A DNA stretch of 42,062 nt from Myxococcales bacterium (GTDB taxonomy: Bacteria > Myxococcota_A > Polyangia > Polyangiales > Polyangiaceae). The notes below the pieces were generated by a model that was not told the DNA's origin, made no database searches, and worked only from the letters and a program-made list of their open reading frames with translations. The position numbers and the translations under genes were made by a program. Positions 17,049 to 24,297 of this stretch are shown here, piece after piece (position 1 is the stretch's first letter; each line of letters begins with the position of its first letter). The DNA lies in assembly GCA_009692485.1 (NCBI GenBank), contig SHZB01000007.1, positions 1 through 42,062 of the forward strand, given 5' to 3'.

Positions 17049-18692
17049 ATGCATCGCCACACGACCTCCGCTGTCAGCAGCTGGAAGCGTTTCGCGGCGC
17101 CCGCTACGACCGGCGCTGTCCGTTTCGCGGCGCCCGCTACGACCGGCGCTGTCCGTTTCGTGGGACTCGCGGCGCTCGGGCTCGCGCTCTTCGGCGGCTG
17201 CGGCACCCAGGCGCCGGACGAGCCGGTGATCGAGGACGAGGGGATCCCGAACGTGCCCGTTCCGCAGGCAAATGGCCCCAAACTCGTCAGCTTGCGGCAC
17301 GGCGCGTCGATCTACGATCGGCCCGCGCTCACGGGCAACGTCATCGGCTCGTTGCGCTTGGGCGCGAAGGTCGCGCGCGCGGAGACGCCGTATTCGAAGC
17401 GCGGCTGCGAGGGTGGCTGGTTCGCGATTCGTCCGCGCGGGTTCGTGTGCGCCGGTGTCGACAGCAGCGTCGATCTCGAGCTGCCCGTCTCCAAGGCCTT
17501 CAGTGAAGGGCCGGCGCTCGATGCGGCCCTGCCCTACCGATATGGCCGCGTGCGCGACGGTGCCGCAGTGCTCTACGCCGCGCTGCCGACGGCGGAAGAA
17601 CAGGCCCTCGCGGAGGACAAGCACAAGGCCGTCGCCGATGAGGTCGGAGCGCGTCGGCTCGGCCCAAGCGCGACGGACGTTCCGCTCGATGGGGCCTTCC
17701 TCCCGACGGGTGTCCCCGTGCTCGAACGCGATGCGGCGGGCGTCGGTCCAGACGGGTACCGCACCGTCGCGAGCTGGTTCTCCTTTCCGGGGCCAGCCTC
17801 GTTGCCGTCGTTCCTCGGCTACGGAACGACCCTCGTCGGCGGCATCGAGACGCGAGTGCTCAAGGCCAAGAGCGGCGTCGCGATCACGGGTTCTTTCGTC
17901 GTCGGGGAAGGCGCGAGCGAGCGTCGCTTCGGCATCGCAGCCGACGGCCAGTTCGTCCCCATCGATCGGCTGAACGAGGCGCTAGGCTCGACGTTCTTCG
18001 GCATTCCGCTGCGCGGCAAGAACCTCCCGGTCGGCTTCGCGCTGCGCAACCCGCACACGTATCGGCTGAAGAAGGACACCAAGCCCGAGCGCCTCGACGA
18101 AGAGCTCGAGCACAATCAAGCGCTGCCCTTGACGGGTCGCTTTCGCACGATCGACAGCACGCTGTTCTACTCGATCGACGACGAGCGCTGGATCCGCCAT
18201 CGGGACCTCATCCTCGTCCAGGCGCGTCACAAATTCCCAGAATTTGCGAGCGGCGTACAGAAGTGGATCGACATCTCGCTCGCGAACCAAACGCTCATCG
18301 CATGGGAAGGGCGGCGCCCCGTCTTCGCGACGCTGGTGAGCACCGGGCAGGACCGGCTCGGCGATCCGAACGCCGGTGCGCCGGCCACGCTTCAAGGCAC
18401 CTTCCGGGTGCGCGCCAAGCACGTCACCATGAAGCTCGACGACGCCGAGGCGAAGGGGGCGTTCTCGATCGCGGACGCGCCGTGGGGGCTCGAGTTCGCC
18501 GACGGCTTCGCGATCACCGGGAGCTACTGGCAGAAGAACTTCGGCGAGGCCGAGAATTTTCACAACGTGACGCTCGCTCCCGTCGACGCGCACTGGCTCT
18601 GGCACTGGGCGACGCCCGAGCTGCCGGAGGGATGGCACAGCACGCGCGTCGCCGAGGACACCGAGAGCACGATGGTGTTCGTCCACAAGTGA
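17049..18692 (+). CDS. L,D-transpeptidase (YkuD)-family lipoprotein lacking the catalytic cysteine
   Basis: A 547-residue lipoprotein from ATG 17049. Residues 14-35 are two exact copies of RFAAPATTGAV, followed by the hydrophobic core and lipobox FGGC51. An SH3-like segment with variable cysteines lies at about 73-135. From residue ~404 the YkuD fold is recognisable (KWIDISLANQTLIAWEGRRP, FATLVSTG). Active L,D-transpeptidases carry HG-x-YW and SHGC followed by a PxDAxWL tail. Here the equivalents are TGSYW (490-494) and NFHN (503-506) before VTLAPVDAHWLW, so both the first histidine and the nucleophile cysteine are gone. The fold may serve as a peptidoglycan-binding pseudoenzyme at the envelope. 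Confidence 0.85.
   Translation: MHRHTTSAVSSWKRFAAPATTGAVRFAAPATTGAVRFVGLAALGLALFGGCGTQAPDEPVIEDEGIPNVPVPQANGPKLVSLRHGASIYDRPALTGNVIGSLRLGAKVARAETPYSKRGCEGGWFAIRPRGFVCAGVDSSVDLELPVSKAFSEGPALDAALPYRYGRVRDGAAVLYAALPTAEEQALAEDKHKAVADEVGARRLGPSATDVPLDGAFLPTGVPVLERDAAGVGPDGYRTVASWFSFPGPASLPSFLGYGTTLVGGIETRVLKAKSGVAITGSFVVGEGASERRFGIAADGQFVPIDRLNEALGSTFFGIPLRGKNLPVGFALRNPHTYRLKKDTKPERLDEELEHNQALPLTGRFRTIDSTLFYSIDDERWIRHRDLILVQARHKFPEFASGVQKWIDISLANQTLIAWEGRRPVFATLVSTGQDRLGDPNAGAPATLQGTFRVRAKHVTMKLDDAEAKGAFSIADAPWGLEFADGFAITGSYWQKNFGEAENFHNVTLAPVDAHWLWHWATPELPEGWHSTRVAEDTESTMVFVHK
17088..17153. repeat. 33-bp perfect tandem duplication in signal peptide
   Basis: Two identical 33-bp units at 17088-17120 and 17121-17153 encode RFAAPATTGAV twice, with a partial third start (cgtttcg). 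They lengthen the n-region of the transpeptidase-like lipoprotein signal. Confidence 0.95.
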
Positions 18693-18749
18693 GGCTCCCG
18701 GCTCGCGGATCGCGATGATTTCGGGCTGTTACACGCCTGGATTTCGGGC

Positions 18750-18779
18750 TTGACGCGGCGCCACCCGTTCCACCATATT
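18750..18779 (+). promoter_or_regulatory. Candidate promoter of the CAU tRNA at 18811
   Basis: TTGACG (18750-18755) and CATATT (18774-18779) are separated by 18 bases, about 31 bases upstream of the tRNA 5' end. Confidence 0.55.
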
Positions 18780-18788
18780 CCGCGCCGC

Positions 18789-18816
18789 CACGGTCCGCCG
18801 AACACGGTCCGCCGAA
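18789..18816. repeat. 14-bp tandem duplication across the tRNA 5' end
   Basis: cacggtccgccgaa occurs at 18789-18802 and 18803-18816. The second copy contains the first six bases of the tRNA. Confidence 0.85.
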
Positions 18817-18884
18817 GTAGCTCAGTTGGTTAGAGCAGGCGTTTCATACGCGCCGGGTCGGGGGTTCGACTCCCTCCTTCGGCA
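18811..18884 (+). tRNA. tRNA with CAU anticodon, probably elongator tRNA-Met
   Basis: The 7-bp acceptor stem GCCGAAG/CTTCGGC closes a cloverleaf: D-arm TAGCTCAGTTGGTTAGAGCA, anticodon stem GGCGT/GCGCC with loop TTCATAC (CAU), T-arm GGGGG-TTCGACT-CCCTC, discriminator A. The CCA end is not encoded (CCC follows). CAU could also mean lysidine-modified tRNA-Ile2, but the second CAU tRNA in this window is the better Ile2 candidate. Short duplications overlap both ends of the gene. Confidence 0.9.
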
Positions 18885-18904
18885 CCCACTCCCTCCTTCG
18901 GCAC
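18869..18904. repeat. 19-bp period tandem duplication of the tRNA 3' end
   Basis: actccctccttcggcac is present at 18869-18885, inside the tRNA, and again at 18888-18904. The second copy is just outside the gene. Confidence 0.85.
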
Positions 18905-18916
18905 GCGCTCGCTCCT

Positions 18917-19009
18917 TATGGCTATAGCGATAACTCGCTGGAAGGCGCTCAGGGCCACGCCGCTCGATATGGCTATAGCGATAACTCGCTACGGCATTAT
19001 CGCTATAGC
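18917..19009. repeat. AT-rich direct and inverted repeat forming a 13-bp hairpin
   Basis: tatggctatagcgataac+tcgct occurs at 18917-18939 and 18968-18990. The part GCTATAGCGATAA (18972-18984) pairs perfectly with TTATCGCTATAGC (18997-19009) across a 12-base loop. It abuts the stop of the TonB-domain gene on the minus strand and lies downstream of the tRNA, so it could terminate both. No T-run follows in either direction. Confidence 0.8.
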
Positions 19010-19323
19010 TAAAGCCTCGCTCTCGGCGGAAGCACGACGGGATTGCTCACGACGAACTCGTGGCTGTGCTCGAGCGCGGGGCCTAGCTCGACGGGCAGCG
19101 CTCCGAACGGCGCGGCTCGCAGGACGGCGTTTTTCATGCGCGCGTCGAAGTCGGGGATGCCGCTCGGGCGCGTGACGCGAACGTTGCCGGCGGTGCCGTC
19201 GGCGCGCACGGTGAAGCTCACGATCGTGTATCCCTGCCGCCCCGCAACCACGGCGGTGCGCGGAAAATCGGCCGCGCTCCAGCCCGCGTGGATCTTGCTC
19301 CAGAGCCTTCGGAGATACCGCAT
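19009..19323 (-). CDS. TonB C-terminal domain protein, possibly N-terminally truncated
   Basis: The 104-residue ORF from ATG 19323 has the TonB-family C-terminal fold: RRLWSKIHAGW, then YTIVSFTVRADGTAGNVRVT and DARMKNAVLRAAPFGALP. The frame stays open upstream on the minus strand to the stop of the preceding lipoprotein gene. It encodes a plausible Pro-rich linker (residues like RPAAPRGPTSAARPLGDASR), but there is no ATG, GTG or TTG and no transmembrane anchor. So either this is a truncated TonB/TonB-like protein or the true start is non-canonical. TonB proteins couple inner-membrane energy to outer-membrane receptors; without an anchor this one could not do so normally. Confidence 0.6.
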   Translation of the reverse strand: MRYLRRLWSKIHAGWSAADFPRTAVVAGRQGYTIVSFTVRADGTAGNVRVTRPSGIPDFDARMKNAVLRAAPFGALPVELGPALEHSHEFVVSNPVVLPPRARL

Positions 19324-19509
19324 GCGGCCAAGCTCGGTCGGATCGACGCCGCTGCCCGGACGGCTCGCATCACCGAGCGGGCGCGCCGCCGACGTCGGAC
19401 CCCGGGGTGCCGCCGGCCGGACGTGATCGTCCTCCGGCGACTGCCGCTCGCCTGCGCTGTTCAGGCGTGAGAGCGGCGCGCATCGTCCAACGCCGCCAGC
19501 GCTCTGGGG

Positions 19510-19941
19510 TTACTTGCCTTGGCAGAACGAGTTGATGTCGGCGGTCAGCTTGCTCGCCGCCGCGGCGGCCTTCGACAGGTCCTTGGCGGACGCCGTGAGC
19601 TTGCCCAGATCTGCGGACGTGGTCGCAGCGCCCGCGTCACGCATCGTCTTGCCCATCGCGACGAGAAGCTGGCTGTAGTCATCGCGAAACTTCTTCAGCT
19701 CGGGCAGCGCGACCTCGGCACCAGCGACGTCCTTGGCCGCAACTTCGACGTCGTCGGCCGCTTGCGTCATCGTCGAAGCGTCCGTGGCGGTACGGACTTT
19801 GACCTTGGCTTGGGCTGCGTTGATGACCTTGATGAGGGCGTTGCATTGGCCAACCTTGCCGTCGCATCCGGTCGCGAGGGCGAGGAGTGCGGCGCCAGCG
19901 AGTGCGGCGCCAGCGAGTGCGGCGAGAGCGTGGTGTTTCAT
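19510..19941 (-). CDS. Small helical lipoprotein, unknown function
   Basis: A 143-residue protein with a good AGGA site 7 bases before the ATG. The signal peptide is built from a repeated AALAG unit (residues 7-17) and ends in a lipobox (LATGC). The mature part is a long predicted helix rich in Ala, Lys and Asp, with two paired cysteines (CDGKVGQC near the start, SFCQGK at the end). It resembles small periplasmic helical proteins but I recognise no family. It lies on the same strand upstream of the TonB-domain gene. Confidence 0.7.
   Translation of the reverse strand: MKHHALAALAGAALAGAALLALATGCDGKVGQCNALIKVINAAQAKVKVRTATDASTMTQAADDVEVAAKDVAGAEVALPELKKFRDDYSQLLVAMGKTMRDAGAATTSADLGKLTASAKDLSKAAAAASKLTADINSFCQGK
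19885..19929. repeat. 15-bp tandem repeat, 3 units, in a signal peptide
   Basis: gagtgcggcgccagc at 19885 and 19900 and a third unit with two changes at 19915. On the minus strand they encode ALAGA in the hydrophobic core of the lipoprotein signal. Confidence 0.9.
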
Positions 19942-20101
19942 GAGCTTTTCCTCTTAGAAAAACGCGAGAGAGCCACCGCGCGAAATTGCAGTCAAGCGAG
20001 ATCCGTGGTGGCTAACGCCGCCTTGGCTTTCATCGGGCCCTCGAGCAGCGCGAGCACGGCGGGGCGAGGAACCTGATGCGCCGCTGCTCTCGACGCGCGG
20101 T

Positions 20102-20800
20102 TCACTGGGAGCCGACGGCTGCCAGCGCGACCTTCAGGCGATCCGTGCCTTCGGTGAACGCGACGAACCACGCCGCCGCCAGCACGACCAACACCGCGAA
20201 TTTCAGCACATGCGCGATCACCGAGGCGAGCCCGCGCGGGTTCGCACGCGTGCCCGGCACCTCGACGAGCGCGTCGCAGACCACGTGCGTCCCTTCACGA
20301 CGCAGCGATGCGTAAATCTCCCGAAGGCCGCTCGAGGTCGCGGCATTCCGAAGCGCGAACAAGACCTGCGGGATGAATTTTACCGGCACCGCTTGCCCGT
20401 TGTGCGCGAGGACGGGACCGCTCGCCGTGGCCATGACGTCGAGGTGGACGAAGCCGCGGGTCTGCCCTTGCCAGACCGCGTCGAGCGGCGCCAGCGTCGG
20501 CGGTGTTCGCGCCTGCTCGAGCCCCGGCAGAAGCTTGATGACTAACAACCCCAGCCCGCGACCGCCGACGCCGAACATGCCGCCGAACCACACGACTCCG
20601 ACTCCACCCATACCGACACCGACCAACGAAAACGCGACTTGACCGATGGCGACGACGCCGATGGCAACCTGGCCGACCGCCACCACGCCACGCGCGAACT
20701 GTCCGAACGCGAAGATGCCGTGCGCTACTTGGCCGACGCCGATGATCCCAAACTCCGTCGGCGTCGAGAACAACCGCATCGCGCATCGTAACCCGCTCAC
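20102..20800 (-). CDS. Membrane protein with hydrophobic GQ-x-A decapeptide repeats
   Basis: A 232-residue protein. After a short N-terminus, residues ~22-65 consist of a 10-residue repeat (GQVAHGIFAF / GQFARGVVAV / GQVAIGVVAI / GQVAFSLVGV) and then a Gly-rich hydrophobic stretch. A soluble middle domain (~90-185) follows, and a C-terminal transmembrane helix (HVLKFAVLVVLAAAWFVAF). The regular Gly-Gln-Ala spacing suggests a small solenoid or a membrane-embedded repeat. I do not recognise the family. Translation may start at ATG 20800 or 20779. It is divergent from the zinc-ribbon/AgmX gene. Confidence 0.65.
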   Translation of the reverse strand: MSGLRCAMRLFSTPTEFGIIGVGQVAHGIFAFGQFARGVVAVGQVAIGVVAIGQVAFSLVGVGMGGVGVVWFGGMFGVGGRGLGLLVIKLLPGLEQARTPPTLAPLDAVWQGQTRGFVHLDVMATASGPVLAHNGQAVPVKFIPQVLFALRNAATSSGLREIYASLRREGTHVVCDALVEVPGTRANPRGLASVIAHVLKFAVLVVLAAAWFVAFTEGTDRLKVALAAVGSQ

Positions 20801-20824
20801 GGGTGCCCAGCGCCGCGCGAATTG

Positions 20825-20835
20825 TTGCTAGCGTG
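20825..20835 (+). promoter_or_regulatory. Extended -10-like element TTGCTAGCGTG
   Basis: The same 11 bases as at 4565-4575. It ends only 8 bases before the ATG at 20844, so transcription from it would give an almost leaderless mRNA or would use a later start codon. No convincing -35 is visible. Confidence 0.35.
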
Positions 20836-20843
20836 CAATTGGG

Positions 20844-22403
20844 ATGATGAGCCCTGCCGGCCAGCCACCCGCGGGGGGCACGATCACGCTCTGCGCCACC
20901 TGTGGCATCGTCGCCCCGCTGCGCGCTACGAGCTGCGCGCTGTGCAAGGGCGCGTTCGACACGCCTCGGTGCGCCGTGCCGCCAGAGGCTGACGTGCTCT
21001 GGGTCGCGTTGCGCTGCACATATCCGTGCCGCTCGTGCGCGTTCCACTCGCCGCTCGATGGGATCGAGCTCGACAGTGGCGTCAACTGCTCCCAGTGCGG
21101 CGCGTTTCAACGCTTTGACAAAGAGGCGTGGCGTGACGCGCTGATATTTGCGCACGACATCGCTGATCTCGCCGGGCCCGAGCGCGAGGGCAGGTTCCCG
21201 AGTCCGCTCTTGTGGATAGGCGACGACAACCCCCATCGCCTGCTCGGCGTGACCGAGACCTTCGCGTCCAAAGATTTTTGCCAGATCCACATGGAAGCGT
21301 GCGCGGGCTTCCCCACCTGCAAGCGTTGCCGCGTGCCGCTCGAGGTTCGACTTGCCGCAGACAAATGTGCGACGACGTGCCCGCGATGCCAGGAGCGAGC
21401 CGAGTGGGCGCTGCCCGCAGAGGCGCGTAACTTTCATCGCGCACTCAACGCCATCATCTCGTCCGAGCAGCGGCTCGACCGCAAATGCGTGAAGATCCAA
21501 GCGACGCAGGCGGGGCTCGCGGCGCTGTTGTGTCCGCAGTGCGGCGGAGCCGTGCGGCCCGGAGTCGGCGACACGGTAGAGTGCCCGTACTGCCACGTGC
21601 ATGCATTCCTGCCCATTCGCGCCCGCGCGCGTGACGGCGGTGCGCTCGCGGCGGCGCCGGTGTTTTGGCTCGCATTCCGCGGTCCTTCGGCCATGCGCGC
21701 GGTGCTCGAAAACCCGCCCGCTCACATGAGTACGCCCGGCACCGCGAATTTGCTCGCGGTCCTTGGCCGGAAAAACGCACTGCGCCTTTCCTCAGGGCGC
21801 GCGATGACTCCGCTCCCCGGCATCGCGCTCGCGCCGCCTCGCCCCGGGTTGGACGTGCGGCAGTTCGCGCTGACCCTGGGGCTCGCGGCGTTAGCGCTCG
21901 TTGGTGGCGCGACCCTCGCCACGCTGACGGGGACGACCGCCATCCGCGCCGCGATGGCGAGCAAGACCGCCAGCATCGAGACGCCGAGCACCGACACCCC
22001 GACGAAGCGTGTCATTGGGCACCGTATCCAAGAACTAGTCACTGGCGCGACCGAGCCAGCGAAGACACCCAACGGCAAGGCACCCGTAGGCAACGTGTCA
22101 GTCGGCGGGGCCATCGTCAGCGGCGGCAAGATCGCGGATGCGTCTGCCGTAGTCGCGCGCATGACGGGGCGCTTCCGGCAGTGCTACCAGACTGGCCTGG
22201 ACGTCAATCCCCAGCTCGCGGGTAGCGTGACCCTCGTCGCGACGGTGGGTCCCAATGGGGAAGTGCTCAGCGTCCACGGCAGCGGCAGCCCGCTCGGCTC
22301 GATCGACGAGTGCCTCAACGGCGCCGTTTCAAGCGCTGGGTTCGCGCCACCCGAGGGCGGGTCGGCGGTCGTTGTGATTCCAATATATTTCACGACGCAA
22401 TGA
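20844..22403 (+). CDS. Multi-zinc-ribbon membrane protein with AgmX/PglI-type C-terminal domain
   Basis: A 519-residue protein. The N-terminal half has several Cys pairs typical of zinc ribbons (CATCG, CALCKG, CRSCAF, CSQCG, CKRC, CPRCQ, and CPQCGG with CPYC). A single transmembrane helix lies near residues 332-355 (FALTLGLAALALVGGATLAT). The periplasmic C-terminus matches the AgmX/PglI C-terminal domain, a TonB-like fold found in myxobacterial gliding-motility proteins (RFRQCYQTGLDVNPQLAGSV, then VGPNGEVLSV and a final Cys in DECLNG). This arrangement puts metal-binding sensing in the cytoplasm and an envelope-interacting domain outside. A role in gliding is a family association, not shown here. 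Confidence 0.75.
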   Translation: MMSPAGQPPAGGTITLCATCGIVAPLRATSCALCKGAFDTPRCAVPPEADVLWVALRCTYPCRSCAFHSPLDGIELDSGVNCSQCGAFQRFDKEAWRDALIFAHDIADLAGPEREGRFPSPLLWIGDDNPHRLLGVTETFASKDFCQIHMEACAGFPTCKRCRVPLEVRLAADKCATTCPRCQERAEWALPAEARNFHRALNAIISSEQRLDRKCVKIQATQAGLAALLCPQCGGAVRPGVGDTVECPYCHVHAFLPIRARARDGGALAAAPVFWLAFRGPSAMRAVLENPPAHMSTPGTANLLAVLGRKNALRLSSGRAMTPLPGIALAPPRPGLDVRQFALTLGLAALALVGGATLATLTGTTAIRAAMASKTASIETPSTDTPTKRVIGHRIQELVTGATEPAKTPNGKAPVGNVSVGGAIVSGGKIADASAVVARMTGRFRQCYQTGLDVNPQLAGSVTLVATVGPNGEVLSVHGSGSPLGSIDECLNGAVSSAGFAPPEGGSAVVVIPIYFTTQ

Positions 22404-22411
22404 ACGCGTAA

Positions 22412-22546
22412 GTGGTTTCGCTCGATCTACCGAAGATGATGGTGCTCGAGGCCAACGGCAGTCCAATCGAAGTGAGCGGCAGCTGTTCCTACCGGGTGCT
22501 CCACGCGCACATGGCCGCGCTCGAGATCGCCGATGTGAAGGGGTAG
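22412..22546 (+). pseudogene. Remnant resembling an SPFH/band-7 domain
   Basis: Just after the AgmX-type gene the plus strand reads VVSLDLPKMMVLEANGSPIE, then VSGSCSYRVLHAHMAALEIA and DVKG before a stop. It resembles the core of SPFH/prohibitin domains, where a DG/NG-x-P-hydrophobic-EV-x-YRV pattern is common. Only about 44 codons are present, so it is a fragment. Confidence 0.45.
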
Positions 22547-22680
22547 GAAAGGGTGGAAAAGGGCGCTTTGGCAAGGCGAACGTGGCCTGGGCTTGGGTGG
22601 TCGAGCCTGCCGAGCGGGGCAGAAAGGTCGAGGAGCCGGCGGTTTGGGCGGCCGACTACGACGATGGGCTCACGCGGAGG

Positions 22681-22856
22681 CAATTGCGCGTCGTTGCGAT
22701 GGATTCCGTGCCGTCGTGTCTCGATTCACTAGAATCGAGGATCAGAGTCATGCGAGCAGCCGGGTCAATATCAGCCGAAATCCACTGTCGTTCGACGCGC
22801 TCGTCAACTCGGGGGCAGCGAATTCGCCGTCGTTGCGATGGATTCGGTGCCCTCGT
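22681..22856. repeat. Pair of imperfect 37-bp direct repeats, 139 bp apart
   Basis: 22681-22717 and 22820-22856 share the core cgtcgttgcgatggattc and flanks with a few changes. The 22-bp palindrome copy 2 lies between them, and the second repeat is part of the lipoprotein signal-peptide coding sequence. Confidence 0.75.
22719..22740. repeat. 22-bp palindrome, copy 2 of 3
   Basis: TCTCGATTC-ACTA-GAATCGAGG, one mismatch, followed 9 bases later by the ATG (22750) of the lipoprotein gene. The 3' arm GAATCGAGG sits where a ribosome-binding site would be. Confidence 0.75.
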
Positions 22857-23481
22857 TTTCCTCTTGTTCGCGTGCGTGAATCCTGCGTGCGGCGGAGTGG
22901 CTGTCGTCGATCCTGGCGCTGGTGGCGCGACCGGCTCGAGTGCCAGCGCGGGCGGTGCGCCGGGCTCGAGCGTCGCGTCCGGCCCGAGCGGTAGCGGAGG
23001 TGGTGGCGCATCGTCCGGCCCCGAAGAATGCGGTGCCGAAGCGGGCACGACCTGCCTCCTCACGTGCGCGCAGGATGCCCTGTTCGACTACGCCGCTACC
23101 GGCACCCGGCTCTCGGAGTGGAACGGGCGGCTCGTCGTCGCGGCGGCGTTTGAGAATGACCAAGTCGGCGAGGGCACCGTGGAGCGGCGCCCGGTCCTCA
23201 TCTCGACGATGATCCAGGACGGCAGCTTCTCGATGGCGTGTCCGCGCTCGCTCTCCGAGAACTACGGCTATCCGTCGTCGGCGGTTTACATCGACACGGA
23301 CGGTGACGGGCGCTGCACTGCGGCGGACCTCGGCGCCCAGTTTCAGCTCTACGGCTGGGCCAACGACGTGCTCGACACGATCGCCACCGGCACCGGCTGG
23401 AACAACTTGCAGTCCCCGACGAAGCTCCAGCCTCCGCTCGGCAGCATGAAGCGCGATTTCTGCACCGGCTACTTCGATTGA
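22750..23481 (+). CDS. Secreted lipoprotein, unknown function
   Basis: A 243-residue protein using ATG 22750. The signal peptide has a long basic n-region (MRAAGSISAEIHCRSTRSST), a core GALVFLLFAC with cysteine, and a nearby second cysteine (VNPAC). A Gly/Ser/Ala linker (residues ~55-95) leads to a globular domain with cysteines and an EF-hand-like loop (YIDTDGDGRCTAADLG), then the C-terminal RDFCTGYFD. This layout is common among myxobacterial surface lipoproteins of unknown role. Part of the n-region is encoded by a direct repeat, so the true start could have been moved by a local rearrangement. Confidence 0.65.
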   Translation: MRAAGSISAEIHCRSTRSSTRGQRIRRRCDGFGALVFLLFACVNPACGGVAVVDPGAGGATGSSASAGGAPGSSVASGPSGSGGGGASSGPEECGAEAGTTCLLTCAQDALFDYAATGTRLSEWNGRLVVAAAFENDQVGEGTVERRPVLISTMIQDGSFSMACPRSLSENYGYPSSAVYIDTDGDGRCTAADLGAQFQLYGWANDVLDTIATGTGWNNLQSPTKLQPPLGSMKRDFCTGYFD

Positions 23482-23496
23482 CCGCGCCGGCGGAGG

Positions 23497-24291
23497 CTAC
23501 TTTGGCAAGCTCGCGAGGCCGAGTCGTCGTGTCGCGTTGTCGCGCGTGAGTCGTGCGACCACCTCGAGCCCGACCTTGCGCAGCTCGGCGACGACCCGCG
23601 CCGTATGCACGAGATTCGCCGGCTCGTTGCGCCTTCCGCGCAGCGGCACGGGCGCGAGGTAGGGGCTGTCGGTCTCGATCAGGATGCGCTCAGCCGGTGC
23701 CCACGCCGCCACGTCGCGGATCGCCACGGCGTTCTTGAAGGTCACGATCCCCGAGAAGGAGAGGTCGAAGCCAAGGTCGAGCGCGCGCGTCGCGAAGGCA
23801 CGGTCCTCACTGAAACAGTGGATGATGCCGCCGACCTCGCGAGCGCCCTCGTCCTCGAGGATCGAGAGCGTGTCCTTCGCGGCTTCGCGCGTATGAATAA
23901 CGATGGGTTTCTGGACGCGCCGCGCGAGCGCAATCATCGCGCGGAATGCGTCGGCTTGCGCCTCTCGCGGCGAGTGCATGTAGTGGTAGTCGAGGCCGAC
24001 CTCACCAACGGCGACGACGCGAGGCCCAAGCGCGAGTCGTTCGAGCTCTGCCGCCCGCACATCATCGAGGCTCGTGGCATCGTGCGGATGCACGCCGACG
24101 GTGGCCCACACGTCTTCGCGACGCTCCGAGAGCCGCACCGCGTGGCGCGCCGCCTCGCCCGTTCCGTCGACGCCGATGACGACGAACCGCTCCACGCCCG
24201 CCGCCCGCGCACGCTCGAGCACCTCGTCTGCGCCCTCCTCGAAATGCCGCGGATCGAGGTGGCAGTGTGAATCGACGAGTCCCTGCCCCAT
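23497..24291 (-). CDS. tatD: TatD-family metal-dependent deoxyribonuclease
   Basis: A 264-residue protein with the full TatD set: metal-binding DSHCHLD at the N-terminus, VAVGEVGLDYHYMHSP, KPIVIHTREAAKDTL, GGIIHCFSED and ILIETDSPYLAPVPLRGRRN, all with their conserved His, Glu and Asp residues. It is a cytoplasmic TIM-barrel nuclease associated with DNA repair and turnover in other bacteria. It starts 6 bases after the stop of the PrkA-like gene and is the last gene of that operon. Confidence 0.95.
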   Translation of the reverse strand: MGQGLVDSHCHLDPRHFEEGADEVLERARAAGVERFVVIGVDGTGEAARHAVRLSERREDVWATVGVHPHDATSLDDVRAAELERLALGPRVVAVGEVGLDYHYMHSPREAQADAFRAMIALARRVQKPIVIHTREAAKDTLSILEDEGAREVGGIIHCFSEDRAFATRALDLGFDLSFSGIVTFKNAVAIRDVAAWAPAERILIETDSPYLAPVPLRGRRNEPANLVHTARVVAELRKVGLEVVARLTRDNATRRLGLASLPK

Positions 24292-24297
24292 CGCGCC

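Noticed and set aside
18869-18904. tRNA 3' duplication as an attL/attR pair of a genomic island
   Set aside because: Only 2 bases separate the copies, there is no integrase in the window, and similar duplications occur at many non-tRNA sites here.
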